Below are positions 17,483 to 24,771 of a DNA stretch of 64,000 bases, piece by piece. Source of the stretch: Roseovarius sp. M141 (GTDB lineage: Bacteria > Pseudomonadota > Alphaproteobacteria > Rhodobacterales > Rhodobacteraceae); assembly GCF_024355225.1 (NCBI RefSeq), contig NZ_VCNH01000008.1:2790001-2854000 (forward strand), read 5' to 3'. Position 1 is the stretch's first letter, and each line of letters begins with the position of its first letter. The notes under the pieces were generated by a model. The model was not told the DNA's origin. It was given only the letters and a program-made list of their open reading frames with translations, and ran no database searches. Made by a program: the position numbers and the translations under genes.

Positions 17483-18628
17483 TCAGAACGGAAGTGGATA
17501 CAGCCAGCGGCCCCATGTGTGGGTGCGCAGCGAAATCTGGCCGAGCCAGGTGAACGGGTTGTCGCTGGTCAGGATCAGCGCGGCGCCCTGAACGCCGATC
17601 GGCAGCGGCACCGTCGGATCGTCCAGCGTGATCCTGACCGGAAACCGCACTTCCTTGTCCAGCGGAATATCCGGGAAGAGCGGCAGGCGGCCCGAGGGCA
17701 GAAACTGACCCTTGCGGCTTGCCCAGATGATTTCCTCGACCTTGCCGCTGAAATGTTCTCCGGGATGGGTGTTCAGCGTCACGACCACCGGCTGGCCCGG
17801 TTCCACGAATTTCAGGTTCTCCTGCCGGTACGCGGCCAGAAGATAGGGATTCTCGTCGACGATCAGGCTTGCGATAGCGCCAGCCCGAATGATGCCGGCG
17901 ACCATGCCCGACTGCACTTGCAGGTTCACGATCACCCCGTCCTGCGGCGCCTTCATATCGGTCTGGTCAAGGTAATACTGAGCCTGAGCCTGGGCCTCCT
18001 GCGCCTGGATCACGGTGGTATTCACACCGTCGATCTGAGACGCGTAGGACAGCTCGGCGCGTTTCTGGGATTCCTGATCCTTGGCCAGTGTCGCTTCGGC
18101 TGATGCCACGCGCGAGTTCCATTCGTCAGCCGCTTCCTGCGAGGCGGCCCGCTGCGACGCAAGGTTGGAGAAGCGTTTCTGCTGTATCATGGCGAAGTCC
18201 AGTTCCGACTGCGCCCGCGCGACCGCGTCCTTGGCGATCGCGATATCCGCTTCGAGGATCTTCACGTTCTGCTGGGCTTCGACCAGGGCCGCCTCGGCCC
18301 CGCGCGCTTGCGACTGATAGATCGACTTGTCAAAGACGAACAGGATGTCGCCCTTCTTGACCGGCATGTTCTCCTTGACCAGAACCTCGGCGACGAGCGT
18401 GGGTTCAGGCAGCCGTGGCACCAGCTGTACGGTATGGCGCACAACCCGGACATCGGTGGAAAAGGGCGAATAGAACCGCGCGCCCACCATCGGAACCAGA
18501 ATGAGATGGACGATGAAAAACAGCGAAAACACCCCCCATCCCGGGGTCAGGCGCATCAGCTTGAACCTGTAGAACACCAGCCACATGAACGCGACATAGA
18601 CAAAGGTGATGACCAGAACACCGAGCAT
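17483..18628 (-). CDS. HlyD-family membrane-fusion protein (YiaV/EmrA-like)
   Basis: A 381-residue periplasmic adaptor. Two N-terminal hydrophobic segments (about 1-20 and 32-50) anchor it in the inner membrane. A biotinyl-lipoyl-like half (VLVKENMPVKKGDILFVFD), a long coiled coil (about 110-220, EAALVEAQQNVKILEADIAI) and the second half DMKAPQDGVIVNLQVQSGMV follow, as in EmrA/HlyD proteins. Length, the N-terminal double helix and the DUF3302 partner all match Escherichia coli YiaV/YiaW. It overlaps neither neighbour but lies four bases from the DUF3302 gene and 23 from the outer-membrane factor gene. It should bridge inner and outer membranes; the transported substrate is unknown. Confidence 0.9.
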   Translation of the reverse strand: MLGVLVITFVYVAFMWLVFYRFKLMRLTPGWGVFSLFFIVHLILVPMVGARFYSPFSTDVRVVRHTVQLVPRLPEPTLVAEVLVKENMPVKKGDILFVFDKSIYQSQARGAEAALVEAQQNVKILEADIAIAKDAVARAQSELDFAMIQQKRFSNLASQRAASQEAADEWNSRVASAEATLAKDQESQKRAELSYASQIDGVNTTVIQAQEAQAQAQYYLDQTDMKAPQDGVIVNLQVQSGMVAGIIRAGAIASLIVDENPYLLAAYRQENLKFVEPGQPVVVTLNTHPGEHFSGKVEEIIWASRKGQFLPSGRLPLFPDIPLDKEVRFPVRITLDDPTVPLPIGVQGAALILTSDNPFTWLGQISLRTHTWGRWLYPLPF

Positions 18629-18631
18629 GAT

Positions 18632-19063
18632 CTAGGCTTTGTCCGTGCTGTCGGATTCGGGTTTCGGCGGGGTTTCTCGTGTCGGCGCATCCTTCTGGGG
18701 CGGTTCGCCGTCTGGCGTTGTGCCATAGGCATAGGCCATGAGCCGGGCCAGATCTTCCTTCTCGGCTTCCTGCTCTTCTTTTGGAAAGCGCCGGATATCA
18801 ACCTTGTCAGTGGGTTTGAACGCCCAAATGAAGGCTTGGATCCAGGGCACGACTGCCAGAAACCCGACCCAGCCCATGGTATAGACGGCTTCTGCGTCCG
18901 GGTGCTTGCGGGCGACCGCGATCCGGCCCGGCAGCCCCAGAATCCGGGTCACCACATACAACCCGCCGATCATGGTAAGAAACCCGCATCCGAGCGTGAT
19001 CCAATCCCAGAAGTAGTATGAGTTGCGAAACGCGGCAAAGCCGCTCTCGGCCTGTTCCATCAT
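18632..19063 (-). CDS. DUF3302 (YiaW-like) inner-membrane protein
   Basis: A 143-residue protein with two membrane segments (WDWITLGCGFLTMIGGLYVV and VYTMGWVGFLAVVPWIQAFI) and a charged C-terminal tail rich in Glu, Pro and Thr. The ARKHPDAEAVYTMGWVGFL stretch is typical of DUF3302/YiaW. Starts at 19063 and 19060 are both close behind GGGGAG; a TTG further upstream at 19072 is less likely. It is the first gene of the three-gene operon with the HlyD-type adaptor and the NodT-type channel. Function is unknown; a role as a partner of the adaptor is inferred from the conserved gene pair in enterobacteria. Confidence 0.82.
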   Translation of the reverse strand: MMEQAESGFAAFRNSYYFWDWITLGCGFLTMIGGLYVVTRILGLPGRIAVARKHPDAEAVYTMGWVGFLAVVPWIQAFIWAFKPTDKVDIRRFPKEEQEAEKEDLARLMAYAYGTTPDGEPPQKDAPTRETPPKPESDSTDKA

Positions 19064-19272
19064 GCTCCCCAATCTGCCGTTGCCTGCGCGCGCCGCCCCA
19101 GATCATCATTCGCCGCCCTCTTCGATGGACACCCGGCAAAGCGATCTCCCGGTGCTGCGGATCGCGACCGGCCCGGCCCACCGGGACGAGCGCCTGACTA
19201 TTGCAATCTGAACGCGGTCGGGGCTGTGCAATAACGATACAAACAGTCAACAATATTCAACTGACCGGCAGC

Positions 19273-19623
19273 TTACCGACTCTCGACGCCTCGCGCTAGC
19301 CCGCAATAGTTTATCCAGATATCCTGGATCATGCGGCGAAACTGGATGAATGAGGTGAAGGGCCAGCGACCCCTTTCCGCGCTACGGCTGGGGATAGTCA
19401 TCGCGAAATCCAAGGCTAGCGCGTAGTCTAATCGTCGGCCGATCCGTGCAACATGTATAACCGCCCCTTGCGCAAGAGGTATTTTCAGAGCTGATCTTGG
19501 CGCGTCATCGGGTGCTGACATGTATCCGGCCTTGTATGCGGCGTCATACATGCCGCGGGCCCGTATGGTGTTCGAAGGTCGGGTCCAGATCAAAGCCGCG
19601 TGCTCGATGGCACTCTGTTGCAC
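19273..19623 (-). CDS. Unrecognised short reading frame, possibly a gene relic
   Basis: A 116-residue frame that I cannot assign. It contains AALIWTRPSNTIRARGMYDA and a patch of small hydrophobic residues but no signal peptide or membrane segment. It lies between the DUF3302 operon and an IS110 copy, which begins 30 bases beyond its start, so its promoter may have been cut off. It could equally be non-coding; the codon pattern is not decisive. Confidence 0.25.
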   Translation of the reverse strand: MQQSAIEHAALIWTRPSNTIRARGMYDAAYKAGYMSAPDDAPRSALKIPLAQGAVIHVARIGRRLDYALALDFAMTIPSRSAERGRWPFTSFIQFRRMIQDIWINYCGLARGVESR

Positions 19624-19652
19624 ACTGGTTCTCCCGATCCCGTCTCACGACT

Positions 19653-20810
19653 GTTGCGCCAAACTTCTCCCTGCCCTCTTACGCTCCGACGTCCTCGCGA
19701 CCTACAGCGGGCTTATGCCGCTGCGGCCGGAGACTGGTAGACGCCGCCCCGGGCCATAAGGGCCCAGACGATCCGCGCCATTTTGTTCGCGAGCGCCACC
19801 CGCACCAGCATTGGTGGCTTGCGTGACAGCATCCCGCCCAGCCAAGTGCCTGGCTGGGCCGCAGCATGGGTGTGCCGTTTGATGATGACGCTGTTGGCAC
19901 CGATGATCAGCAACCGCCGTAAGGATCGCTCGCCCATCTTGGTCGTAGCCCCAAGCCGCTGTTTGCCACCGGTTGAATGCTGTCGCGGCACAAGACCCAG
20001 CCAGGCCGCAAAATCGCGTGCCTTGCGGAATGTCTCGGGCGGCGGCGCAAGGGTCGCGATGGCCGTGGCGATCAGAGGACCGATGCCCGGAACCGTCATC
20101 AGACGCCGTGCCACATCATTTTCCTTTGCCCGGTGGGTGATCTCGGCATCAAGCTTTCCGATCTCCGCGTCCAGATGGCACAGCGTCGCGATCAGCACCT
20201 TCAAGGTGGCCATCGCATCGGTCGGCAAGCTGCTGTCCGGATCCTCAACAATCGCGACCAGCCGCTTGGCATTGGCCACTCCTTGCGGCACAATCTGCCC
20301 GAACTCTGTCAGATGTCCGCGCAGGGCGTTGACCACCTGCGTGCGCTGCCGGATCAGAAGCTCTCGGCCCCGAAAGACCATCGCTGCCCCTTGGGTCTCT
20401 TCGCTCTTCACGGGCACAAAGCGCATCGTCGGGCGCTGCGCAGCTTCGCAAATGGCCTCGGCATCGGCGGCATCATTCTTCTGGCGTTTAACGAATGGCT
20501 TCACGTAGGCGGGTGGGATGAGCCGCACGTCGTGGCCAAGCTTGCCGATCTCTCGGCCCCAGAAATGAGCGCCGCCGCAAGCTTCCATTGCGACGACACA
20601 CGGCGGCAGTTGACCCAAGAACTCCAGCACCTGCGCTCGCCGCAACTTCTTACGCAGAACCGCTCGACCTGCGCCGTCGGCTCCATGCACCTGGAATACA
20701 CTCTTCGCCAGATCGAGCCCGACAGTGATAATCTCCGACATGACCGTCCTCCTTTGTGGATCAGCGCAGACCCACCTTGGCACATTGATGCCGCCGGGGG
20801 GCGGTTACAG
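19653..20810 (-). mobile_element. IS110-family insertion sequence (copy 1)
   Basis: An IS110-type element carrying one apparently intact transposase. The left boundary is set at 19653 because the terminal 105 bases (19653-19757) recur at 40054-40158 with two mismatches, both in the same orientation. The right boundary is approximate: about 70 bases precede the transposase ATG before host-like sequence resumes near 20810. IS110 elements lack classical terminal inverted repeats, so the ends cannot be defined more closely by inspection. Confidence 0.8.
19713..20741 (-). CDS. IS110-family transposase (DEDD), apparently intact
   Basis: A 342-residue transposase with the IS110 layout: N-terminal DEDD RuvC-like domain (VGLDLAKSVFQVHGAD with the first Asp, MEACGGAHFWGREIGKLGH with Glu, KRQKNDAADAEAI with Asp-Asp) and the C-terminal Tnp_IS116/IS110/IS902 domain (TVPGIGPLIATAIA, FAAWLGLVPRQHSTGGK). 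Length is normal for the IS1111/IS110 group. The ATG at 20741 matches the family N-terminus. Related but diverged from the broken copy at 43433-44381. The C-terminal residues MARGGVYQSPAAAA are also found fused to the truncated gene at 40114. Confidence 0.95.
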   Translation of the reverse strand: MSEIITVGLDLAKSVFQVHGADGAGRAVLRKKLRRAQVLEFLGQLPPCVVAMEACGGAHFWGREIGKLGHDVRLIPPAYVKPFVKRQKNDAADAEAICEAAQRPTMRFVPVKSEETQGAAMVFRGRELLIRQRTQVVNALRGHLTEFGQIVPQGVANAKRLVAIVEDPDSSLPTDAMATLKVLIATLCHLDAEIGKLDAEITHRAKENDVARRLMTVPGIGPLIATAIATLAPPPETFRKARDFAAWLGLVPRQHSTGGKQRLGATTKMGERSLRRLLIIGANSVIIKRHTHAAAQPGTWLGGMLSRKPPMLVRVALANKMARIVWALMARGGVYQSPAAAA

Positions 20811-20824
20811 CATCAGAGCCAGCC

Positions 20825-21121
20825 TCAATCAGAACCCGGCATGAACGGCAAATCTGTAACTTCAATATCGATTCCGGCTTGGGAATACAGAGGCGGGAGC
20901 TGGCCTCGGCGATTTTGCGGACCCGTGTTCAGAAGATGTTGCATAGATCTTCCGAGCTTTGTTTGCCCTTCTCTCCTCAAGCGAACGGCGCGCGCAATGT
21001 CCTTTGATTTCCCATTGATCGGACCCCCCTCAACTATGAACCATACCACATTCCTCATACCCGGTGTGGCGGTGACGGGCCTTGCACTTGCGTCCACCAC
21101 GGCGCCAACCAGCTTGCTCAC
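20825..21121 (-). CDS. Unrecognised short frame next to IS110
   Basis: A 98-residue frame with GTG start and no good ribosome site. It has a moderately protein-like composition (LVGAVVDASARPVTATPGMR, VVWFIVEGGPINGKSKDI) but matches no family that I know. It ends about 15 bases from the IS110 right end, so it may be a gene truncated by that insertion. Alternatively it is the non-coding upstream region of the divergent hydrolase gene. Treat as doubtful. Confidence 0.2.
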   Translation of the reverse strand: MSKLVGAVVDASARPVTATPGMRNVVWFIVEGGPINGKSKDIARAVRLRREGQTKLGRSMQHLLNTGPQNRRGQLPPLYSQAGIDIEVTDLPFMPGSD

Positions 21122-21174
21122 GGCACTTTAATAGACGAAGCGTTAGCAATCTGAGAGCAAAGAGCGGTGAGACG

Positions 21175-21558
21175 ATGCCCGATGACGTTCACCCGCAAAT
21201 ACAGGCCATCATAGATCATACACTCAAACTGGGCATCCCAAAGATACGGGCCCTTTCGACTGGTGCGGCCCGATCGCTGATTGAGACTATGGCTGCTGCA
21301 AGACGCTTGGACTATCCTCCCCCTGAGGTTTTCAAGGTTGAAAACACCTCTACAGGGCCGGGCTATAGCCATGTCCTCGTTCGAATCTACAGAACATCTT
21401 CGGATGTTCGGGCGCCAGTCATCGTTTTCTATCATGGTGGAGGATATGTGTTTGGCAGCCTGGACACATACGATACCACGGCCCGTTTTTTGGCCCGCGC
21501 AACTGGATGCACTCTGGTTTCGGTCGATTACAGGATGGGCCTTCGGCCCAGCCCCTGA
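21175..21558 (+). pseudogene. Alpha/beta hydrolase (HSL-type), truncated after the oxyanion region
   Basis: 127 residues of the N-terminal part of a hormone-sensitive-lipase-type esterase (normally about 310). The HGGG oxyanion-hole motif is present in VIVFYHGGGYVFGSLDTYD, followed by ATGCTLVSVDYRMG. The sequence then leaves the family where LAPEHPFPAA is expected. The nucleophile elbow GDSAGG and the rest of the triad are absent, so it is inactive as an esterase. The ATG at 21175 follows GGTGAG. A strong terminator starts 13 bases after the stop, so a deletion probably fused the gene start to another gene's tail. Confidence 0.78.
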
Positions 21559-21570
21559 AAGTAAATATTG

Positions 21571-21602
21571 AAGCCCGCAGGATTGCGCCTGTGGGCTTTT
21601 TC
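21571..21602 (+). terminator. Rho-independent terminator
   Basis: AAGCCCGCAGG and CCTGTGGGCTT pair (one G-T wobble) around a short loop and are followed by TTT. It lies 12 bases downstream of the truncated hydrolase frame. Confidence 0.8.
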
Positions 21603-21650
21603 ATATGATTTGACGATGCCTATTTCGTTGGAATGATTTGCAACACAAAA

Positions 21651-22017
21651 GTCCATCAAGCTCACATTCACCTCAAGACCTTCATCAACTGGTCCTTTGA
21701 GACGGGTTTTCTTTGGCTCTTTAGTGGCGTTTTCGTGCTGGGGTTTGCGGACAGAATAAGGAATGCCTATTGGGTCAGAAAGCACTGCGTTCCCCTAGTT
21801 AAGAATCCAGAAACATTGATTGATTCTCATTGCGGAATGGGCATCGATAGCCTTGCAAACCTTTGGCATAGGCTGGGCTCTCATAGGTTCGCTTCTTATG
21901 GTAGTAATTCTTGCGGTCATGAAAAAATCGACTTCGGCAAAGCGAATGATTGCCGTTTTCCTGTTTGGCGCGAGCATAGACTTTGCTATGAACAGTTGGG
22001 GCTTCTTGCTTGTTTGA
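21651..22017 (+). pseudogene. Frameshifted membrane-protein relic (possibly YczE/YitT-like)
   Basis: Two frames together give hydrophobic stretches: WSFETGFLWLFSGVFVLGFA in one frame (about 21690-21750), then ASIALQTFGIGWALIGSLLM VVILAVMKKSTSAKRMIAVF and LFGASIDFAMNSW in another (about 21840-22010). The pattern GI-x-L-x-T-F-x-I-G-x-A and the IDFAMN end recall YczE-type membrane proteins. At least one frameshift separates the pieces and no start is convincing. The family suggestion is weak; that it is broken coding DNA for a membrane protein is better supported. Confidence 0.35.
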
Positions 22018-22033
22018 GATCGATTCAACATTT

Positions 22034-22411
22034 ACATAAAGTCCCTTTCGTAAATCCGGCCCTTGGCCAGACCGAGCCTCATCGCGGGCATTTTCTTGTC
22101 CTACCGGGTTCGCACCAGTCGTGGCAGAAGCGATAGATCTCCGCTATCTTCACCATCAGTTCGGGCTTGTAGAGGTAGTAGCGGTCCCAGGTATGTCTGG
22201 TAATGTCGGCGATCCCGGCGCGGGCCGCAAAGCGGATATTGCTGCGGAACTTGTGGAAATATGAATCGACGCTGCGCAGCGTTGCAAGCCGCAAGAGACG
22301 CGCCTTCCACCACATGAGATTGCGGGAAGATGACGGGCCGGACCTGCAAGCCGGAAGAACCCTATGCTTCAACAAGCCCGCTACTGAACCGACCCGTCGT
22401 TTCCTGTTCAC
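22034..22411 (-). pseudogene. Transposase C-terminal relic
   Basis: The minus strand encodes SYFHKFRSNIRFAARAGIAD, ITRHTWDRYYLYKPELMVKI and AEIYRFCHDWCEPG, then after a frameshift MPAMRLGLAKGRIYERDF and a stop. The block YYLYxPExxxKIAEIYRxxxxW followed by xPAMRLGLAKG occurs at the C-terminus of a transposase-like family often annotated in proteobacteria. I cannot name the IS family with confidence. The N-terminal part and element ends are missing. It is non-functional. Confidence 0.45.
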
Positions 22412-22568
22412 TGTGTCAAAGAGCAGCGGATCTAGTCTCCCGATATCAACATCGGGCGAAACAAGGCAGAAAGCCCTTCCATGAAATGGATAACATGTTG
22501 CACCTGCGATAGATCAGCCATGGCGGCCCCCTATGACACAGATCGCTGCCTCACCCTCTGCGGCCCGG

Positions 22569-23420
22569 TCACTCCTCGGGCAGGGCAAACATACGGTAGA
22601 CGTTGGTGAGGATGCGCGACGCCCCGCGCCCACCAAAATGATCGCCCAAGATCGCGTAGATCTCATTGGAGGCGTAAAGCGAGCCAAGCGTCTGGTTGGT
22701 GGTCAACAACAGGTCCTGCCGCGCCGGGTTGATGCATACCCCGTAAAGCTCGACCGAATAGATGTCTTTGGCCACCCCGAATTTCTCTTCGTTCTCCATC
22801 ACCGCCCCCTGTAAGAGGATTTGATCGCCAAAGACCGCCTTGACTTCGCCGGCCTCGATCGCCGCAAGCCCGGTGGCGTAATCTTCGTACAGGGTGGCCT
22901 GTGGGTCGACACCAAAATCGTTCTGCCACATGGTATTTAGCCTGTTGACCGCCGTGGTTCCACCCACCAGACCGACCTTGGCTTCCGCCAGTGTTTTCAG
23001 TTCAACGCCGGTATCAGATTTTGCCGTGGCATAGGTAATGCCGGTCACAAAATACGGGAAGGAAAAGGCGCAGGACGACAGCCGCGCCCGCGTCATCGAC
23101 GTGGAATCGCACAGGATGTCAAAGGTTGGCTCCCTAGCCTCCATCATCTCCTCACGCTTGGGCGCGGTGAAGCCAAAGACCACGACTTTCAGGTCCGGGT
23201 GACCCTCGAGATAGCTGTCCACAATGCGGTGACAGATATCAACGCTGAACCCTTCATAGGCAGCCTGAACCGTGCCACCGGTGAGCGCACCGCTTTCGGT
23301 CTGGGCGGAAAACGGCGGCGCATCTTCACGGAACCCCACACGCAGTGTTGTTTCATCGGCCTGCGCGCCGGAGGCCAAACCGATCAGGATGCTCATGACG
23401 GCACAAAGATGCGCTCTCAT
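22569..23420 (-). CDS. Family-3 extracellular solute-binding protein
   Basis: A 283-residue periplasmic binding protein of the SBP_bac_3 (polar amino acid) type. The start at 23420 gives a signal peptide (HLCAVMSILIGLASGAQA) and overlaps the stop of the small Cys-rich ORF as ATGA, implying translational coupling. Domain features: TLRVGFREDAPPFSAQ at the mature N-terminus, GFSVDICHRIVDSY, FDILCDSTSMT, FSFPYFVTGITYA and VGLVGGTTAVNRL. Several Cys residues (in DICHRI, ILCDST, SSCAFS, GVCINP) are unusual for this family and could form disulfides. No ABC permease or ATPase is nearby, so it may act as a sensor or partner of the adjacent proteases rather than in transport. It is the last gene of the minus-strand cluster. 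Confidence 0.85.
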   Translation of the reverse strand: MRAHLCAVMSILIGLASGAQADETTLRVGFREDAPPFSAQTESGALTGGTVQAAYEGFSVDICHRIVDSYLEGHPDLKVVVFGFTAPKREEMMEAREPTFDILCDSTSMTRARLSSCAFSFPYFVTGITYATAKSDTGVELKTLAEAKVGLVGGTTAVNRLNTMWQNDFGVDPQATLYEDYATGLAAIEAGEVKAVFGDQILLQGAVMENEEKFGVAKDIYSVELYGVCINPARQDLLLTTNQTLGSLYASNEIYAILGDHFGGRGASRILTNVYRMFALPEE

Positions 23421-23608
23421 GTCGGGCAACACCCCGAGCCGCATGTCCGGTATCCCGGTGGGCAGGACGGCGCATTCGATGTCACTGTGTCGCCTTCGGG
23501 TCCGACCAGGTGAACCACGCATCCCGCCGTCGAGGCCCATGCTGCGGGCGCAGTCAACAGCATCGCCATCGCAAGCCCAAAAGCCCATATCCTTATGCAT
23601 CGCGTCAT
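23417..23608 (-). CDS. Tiny secreted Cys-rich peptide coupled to the solute-binding protein
   Basis: A 63-residue protein. Residues 1-25 form a signal peptide (WAFGLAMAMLLTAPAAWA). The predicted mature part is under 40 residues, starts near STAGCVVHLVGPEGD and ends in CPPGYRTCGSGCCPT with five Cys. I do not recognise a family. Its stop codon overlaps the solute-binding-protein ATG (ATGA), and it follows the trypsin-like protease gene by about 30 bases, so it belongs to the same operon. It could be a protease substrate, an inhibitor or a signalling peptide; nothing in the sequence decides. Confidence 0.6.
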   Translation of the reverse strand: MTRCIRIWAFGLAMAMLLTAPAAWASTAGCVVHLVGPEGDTVTSNAPSCPPGYRTCGSGCCPT

Positions 23609-23637
23609 CGCGTTCTCCCTTTTCATCTTTCGGTTCC

Positions 23638-24768
23638 TCATCCGCCCCGTCTCTCCAGAACGTCCGTCACAAGGATCGCCAACTCATGCGTATTGATCCC
23701 GCGGTTCTCCGGTTTCACCGTACCGTCGCGGTCATCATAGCCGCGTTGATGGACCAACACGACTTCCAGCGTGTCGCGGTCCAGAACCGGACTGCCGGAG
23801 CTGGACTTGGTCGTGTCGCAGCCATGCCCCCACGCGAGGTCCTTGATCCGGGGCACAATCTTGCCCTTGTCGTTGATCAACCGACCGTCGAAAACGCCAT
23901 CCGTCAGTCGGCAATCGTCGTCATCGGAAATCGACATGGCCTCCGCGCCATAGTGTTGTAGCACTAATAATTCCTGGCCCGGCACCGGCGCGGTATCCGC
24001 GATGGTAAAAACCGCAGGCACGTCGGCGGGTCGGTCCAGTTCCAGAAAGGCAAGGTCATGGGTCCGCGACATATGGGCCAGTCGCACGCCAAAGCGCCCT
24101 GCTCCGTTTGGCTTCCCCAGATCGGTATAGCCCAGCACCAGCTCGGCGAATTTGCCATCCAGCCCATATTCCACGCAATGGGCCGCCGTCACCGCAATGG
24201 TCGTGCTGATCATGAAGGTAGTGCAATGCACGAACCGTTTCGGCGCGCCATCCGTCTCATCCGTGTCGCCGTAATGGATCGATAAAAATCCCACCGCACG
24301 GGTTAAATCCTGTAGGTCTAGATCCATCGAATGCCCCTTGACCGGCACCAAGTTCAATCCGTTGACCGGAGTTTGCGTCATGATGGCGATCTCGCGCCAA
24401 CTGATGATGCGCACCTCTGCCTCGCCGGGCGCAGTGAAGTACACGTCACGGCTGTCGAAATAACGCGTCCAGGCGCCTGCGCGTGCGTCACGGGCTGGAA
24501 TGCGTTGTTTCAGGCGGCCTGAGAGGTCAAGGATCTCTACTGGCTGATCCGCGTCGGGCACCGACAGCCACGCCCGCCAAGGCCGGTCGTCGGCCAAGTG
24601 CGGGGCGGTCACCGTGATCTCGGTCAGCGCGCCCAACACCACTTCGGTCACATGCGCGTCGGCCGGCACCACGAATTCCTGCAAGGCCTTACCAGTTTGC
24701 TGGCCCATTACCGGCGCAGAACAGGCCAGCGCAAGGATCAGTGCCAGACTGTGGAGGACGCCGCGCAT
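23638..24768 (-). CDS. Exported trypsin-like (S1) serine protease
   Basis: A 376-residue protein with signal peptide (LHSLALILALACSAPVMG), an N-terminal beta-rich domain (about 25-150) and a trypsin fold. The triad is readable: TAAHCV with His197, THDLAFLEL with Asp238 and KSSSGSPVL with Ser326. Cys pairs around the His and Ser loops fit periplasmic S1 proteases. Start: GTG at 24771 or ATG at 24768, right after the stop of the giant protease gene. It shares an operon with a subtilisin-like protease, suggesting a proteolytic cascade in the periplasm or outside the cell. Substrates are unknown. The N-terminal domain is unassigned. Confidence 0.87.
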   Translation of the reverse strand: MRGVLHSLALILALACSAPVMGQQTGKALQEFVVPADAHVTEVVLGALTEITVTAPHLADDRPWRAWLSVPDADQPVEILDLSGRLKQRIPARDARAGAWTRYFDSRDVYFTAPGEAEVRIISWREIAIMTQTPVNGLNLVPVKGHSMDLDLQDLTRAVGFLSIHYGDTDETDGAPKRFVHCTTFMISTTIAVTAAHCVEYGLDGKFAELVLGYTDLGKPNGAGRFGVRLAHMSRTHDLAFLELDRPADVPAVFTIADTAPVPGQELLVLQHYGAEAMSISDDDDCRLTDGVFDGRLINDKGKIVPRIKDLAWGHGCDTTKSSSGSPVLDRDTLEVVLVHQRGYDDRDGTVKPENRGINTHELAILVTDVLERRGG

Positions 24769-24771
24769 CAC

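Noticed and set aside
19977..21131. 384-residue + strand frame opposite IS110 transposase
   Set aside because: Antisense to an intact transposase with all DEDD motifs; runs into unrelated downstream sequence.
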